Below are positions 6,422-6,473 of a stretch of DNA of 6,473 nt, one piece after another (the stretch's first letter is position 1; each line of letters starts with the position of its first letter). A program made the translations under genes and the position numbers. The DNA is from an uncultured Lachnospiraceae bacterium. GTDB lineage: Bacteria > Bacillota > Clostridia > Lachnospirales > Lachnospiraceae. The notes under the pieces are model-generated. The model was not told the origin of the DNA. It searched no databases and saw nothing but the letters and a program-made list of their open reading frames with translations. Location: the NCBI GenBank assembly GCA_947175775.1, contig CAMWNY010000153.1, positions 1-6,473 on the forward strand, in the 5' to 3' direction.

Positions 6422-6473
6422 TATAATGCATACAGCTCGGCGGAGTGGATACAGCAGGAAATGGACAGCATGA
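6422..6473 (+). pseudogene. in-frame continuation of the permease after the TGA
   Basis: Directly after the TGA the permease frame reads YNAYSSAEWIQQEMDSM to the window end with no stop. Preceded by QMLQDM, and with glycine in place of the stop, this gives a DMGYNAYS junction of the type seen in MacB-family proteins at the end of the extracellular domain. GGA to TGA is a single base change. The FtsX domain would lie beyond the window, so its presence cannot be confirmed here. Confidence 0.55.

Noticed and set aside
6422..6427. TATAAT hexamer after the permease stop as a promoter
   Set aside because: The bases 17 upstream (CGCAGA) do not resemble a -35 box, and the hexamer lies inside likely permease coding sequence.
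6426..6473. 15-residue open frame starting at the ATG at 6426 and ending at the last base
   Set aside because: It has no ribosome binding site, lies in a different frame from the permease, and overlaps a much better continuation of the permease.

Overview
The window looks like chromosomal DNA from a low-to-mid-GC Gram-positive anaerobe of the class Clostridia, most likely a Lachnospiraceae relative. This rests on strong AGGAGG-type ribosome binding sites, sigma-A-type promoter spacing, an A/T-flanked intrinsic terminator, and the gene types present (BspA-like leucine-rich repeat surface protein, SH3b protein, MacB/LolD-type ABC system with a CARDB-like surface protein). The genus is inferred, not shown. 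All five genes lie on the + strand.

Layout. Bases 87-2469 hold a two-gene unit. The first gene encodes a membrane-anchored protein with an acidic stalk and an array of 23-residue LRR_5 repeats. The second, 22 bases downstream, encodes a secreted protein with one SH3b domain and an unrecognised C-terminal half. A clear intrinsic terminator at about 2473-2500 closes this unit. Bases 2501-2743 form a gene-free regulatory stretch with a good extended -10 promoter (2572-2600) and, in the predicted leader, two adjacent perfect inverted repeats. Bases 2744-6421 hold a second unit: an ABC ATPase of the MacB/LolD type, a large secreted, C-terminally anchored protein with a duplicated helical domain and Ig-like domains, and the N-terminal part of a MacB-type permease. 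The ATPase and the surface-protein gene are separated by 64 bases with two tandem hairpins. The surface-protein and permease genes overlap by one base (TAATG).

How they may work together. The ATPase and permease would form a mechanotransmission-type ABC complex. The large surface protein sits where an adaptor gene might be expected, so it may be the external partner. This is inference. The LRR and SH3b proteins are separately transcribed surface proteins, and any link to the ABC system is only positional.

The most notable anomaly is at the right edge. The permease frame stops at a TGA (6419-6421) after 297 residues, before the C-terminal membrane domain, yet the same frame stays open to the window edge and encodes a plausible family continuation. 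One base change (GGA glycine to TGA) would explain it. The permease is therefore either a recent nonsense pseudogene or the product of a sequence error, unless the stop is read through. TGA ends two other genes here, so a general reassignment of TGA is unlikely.
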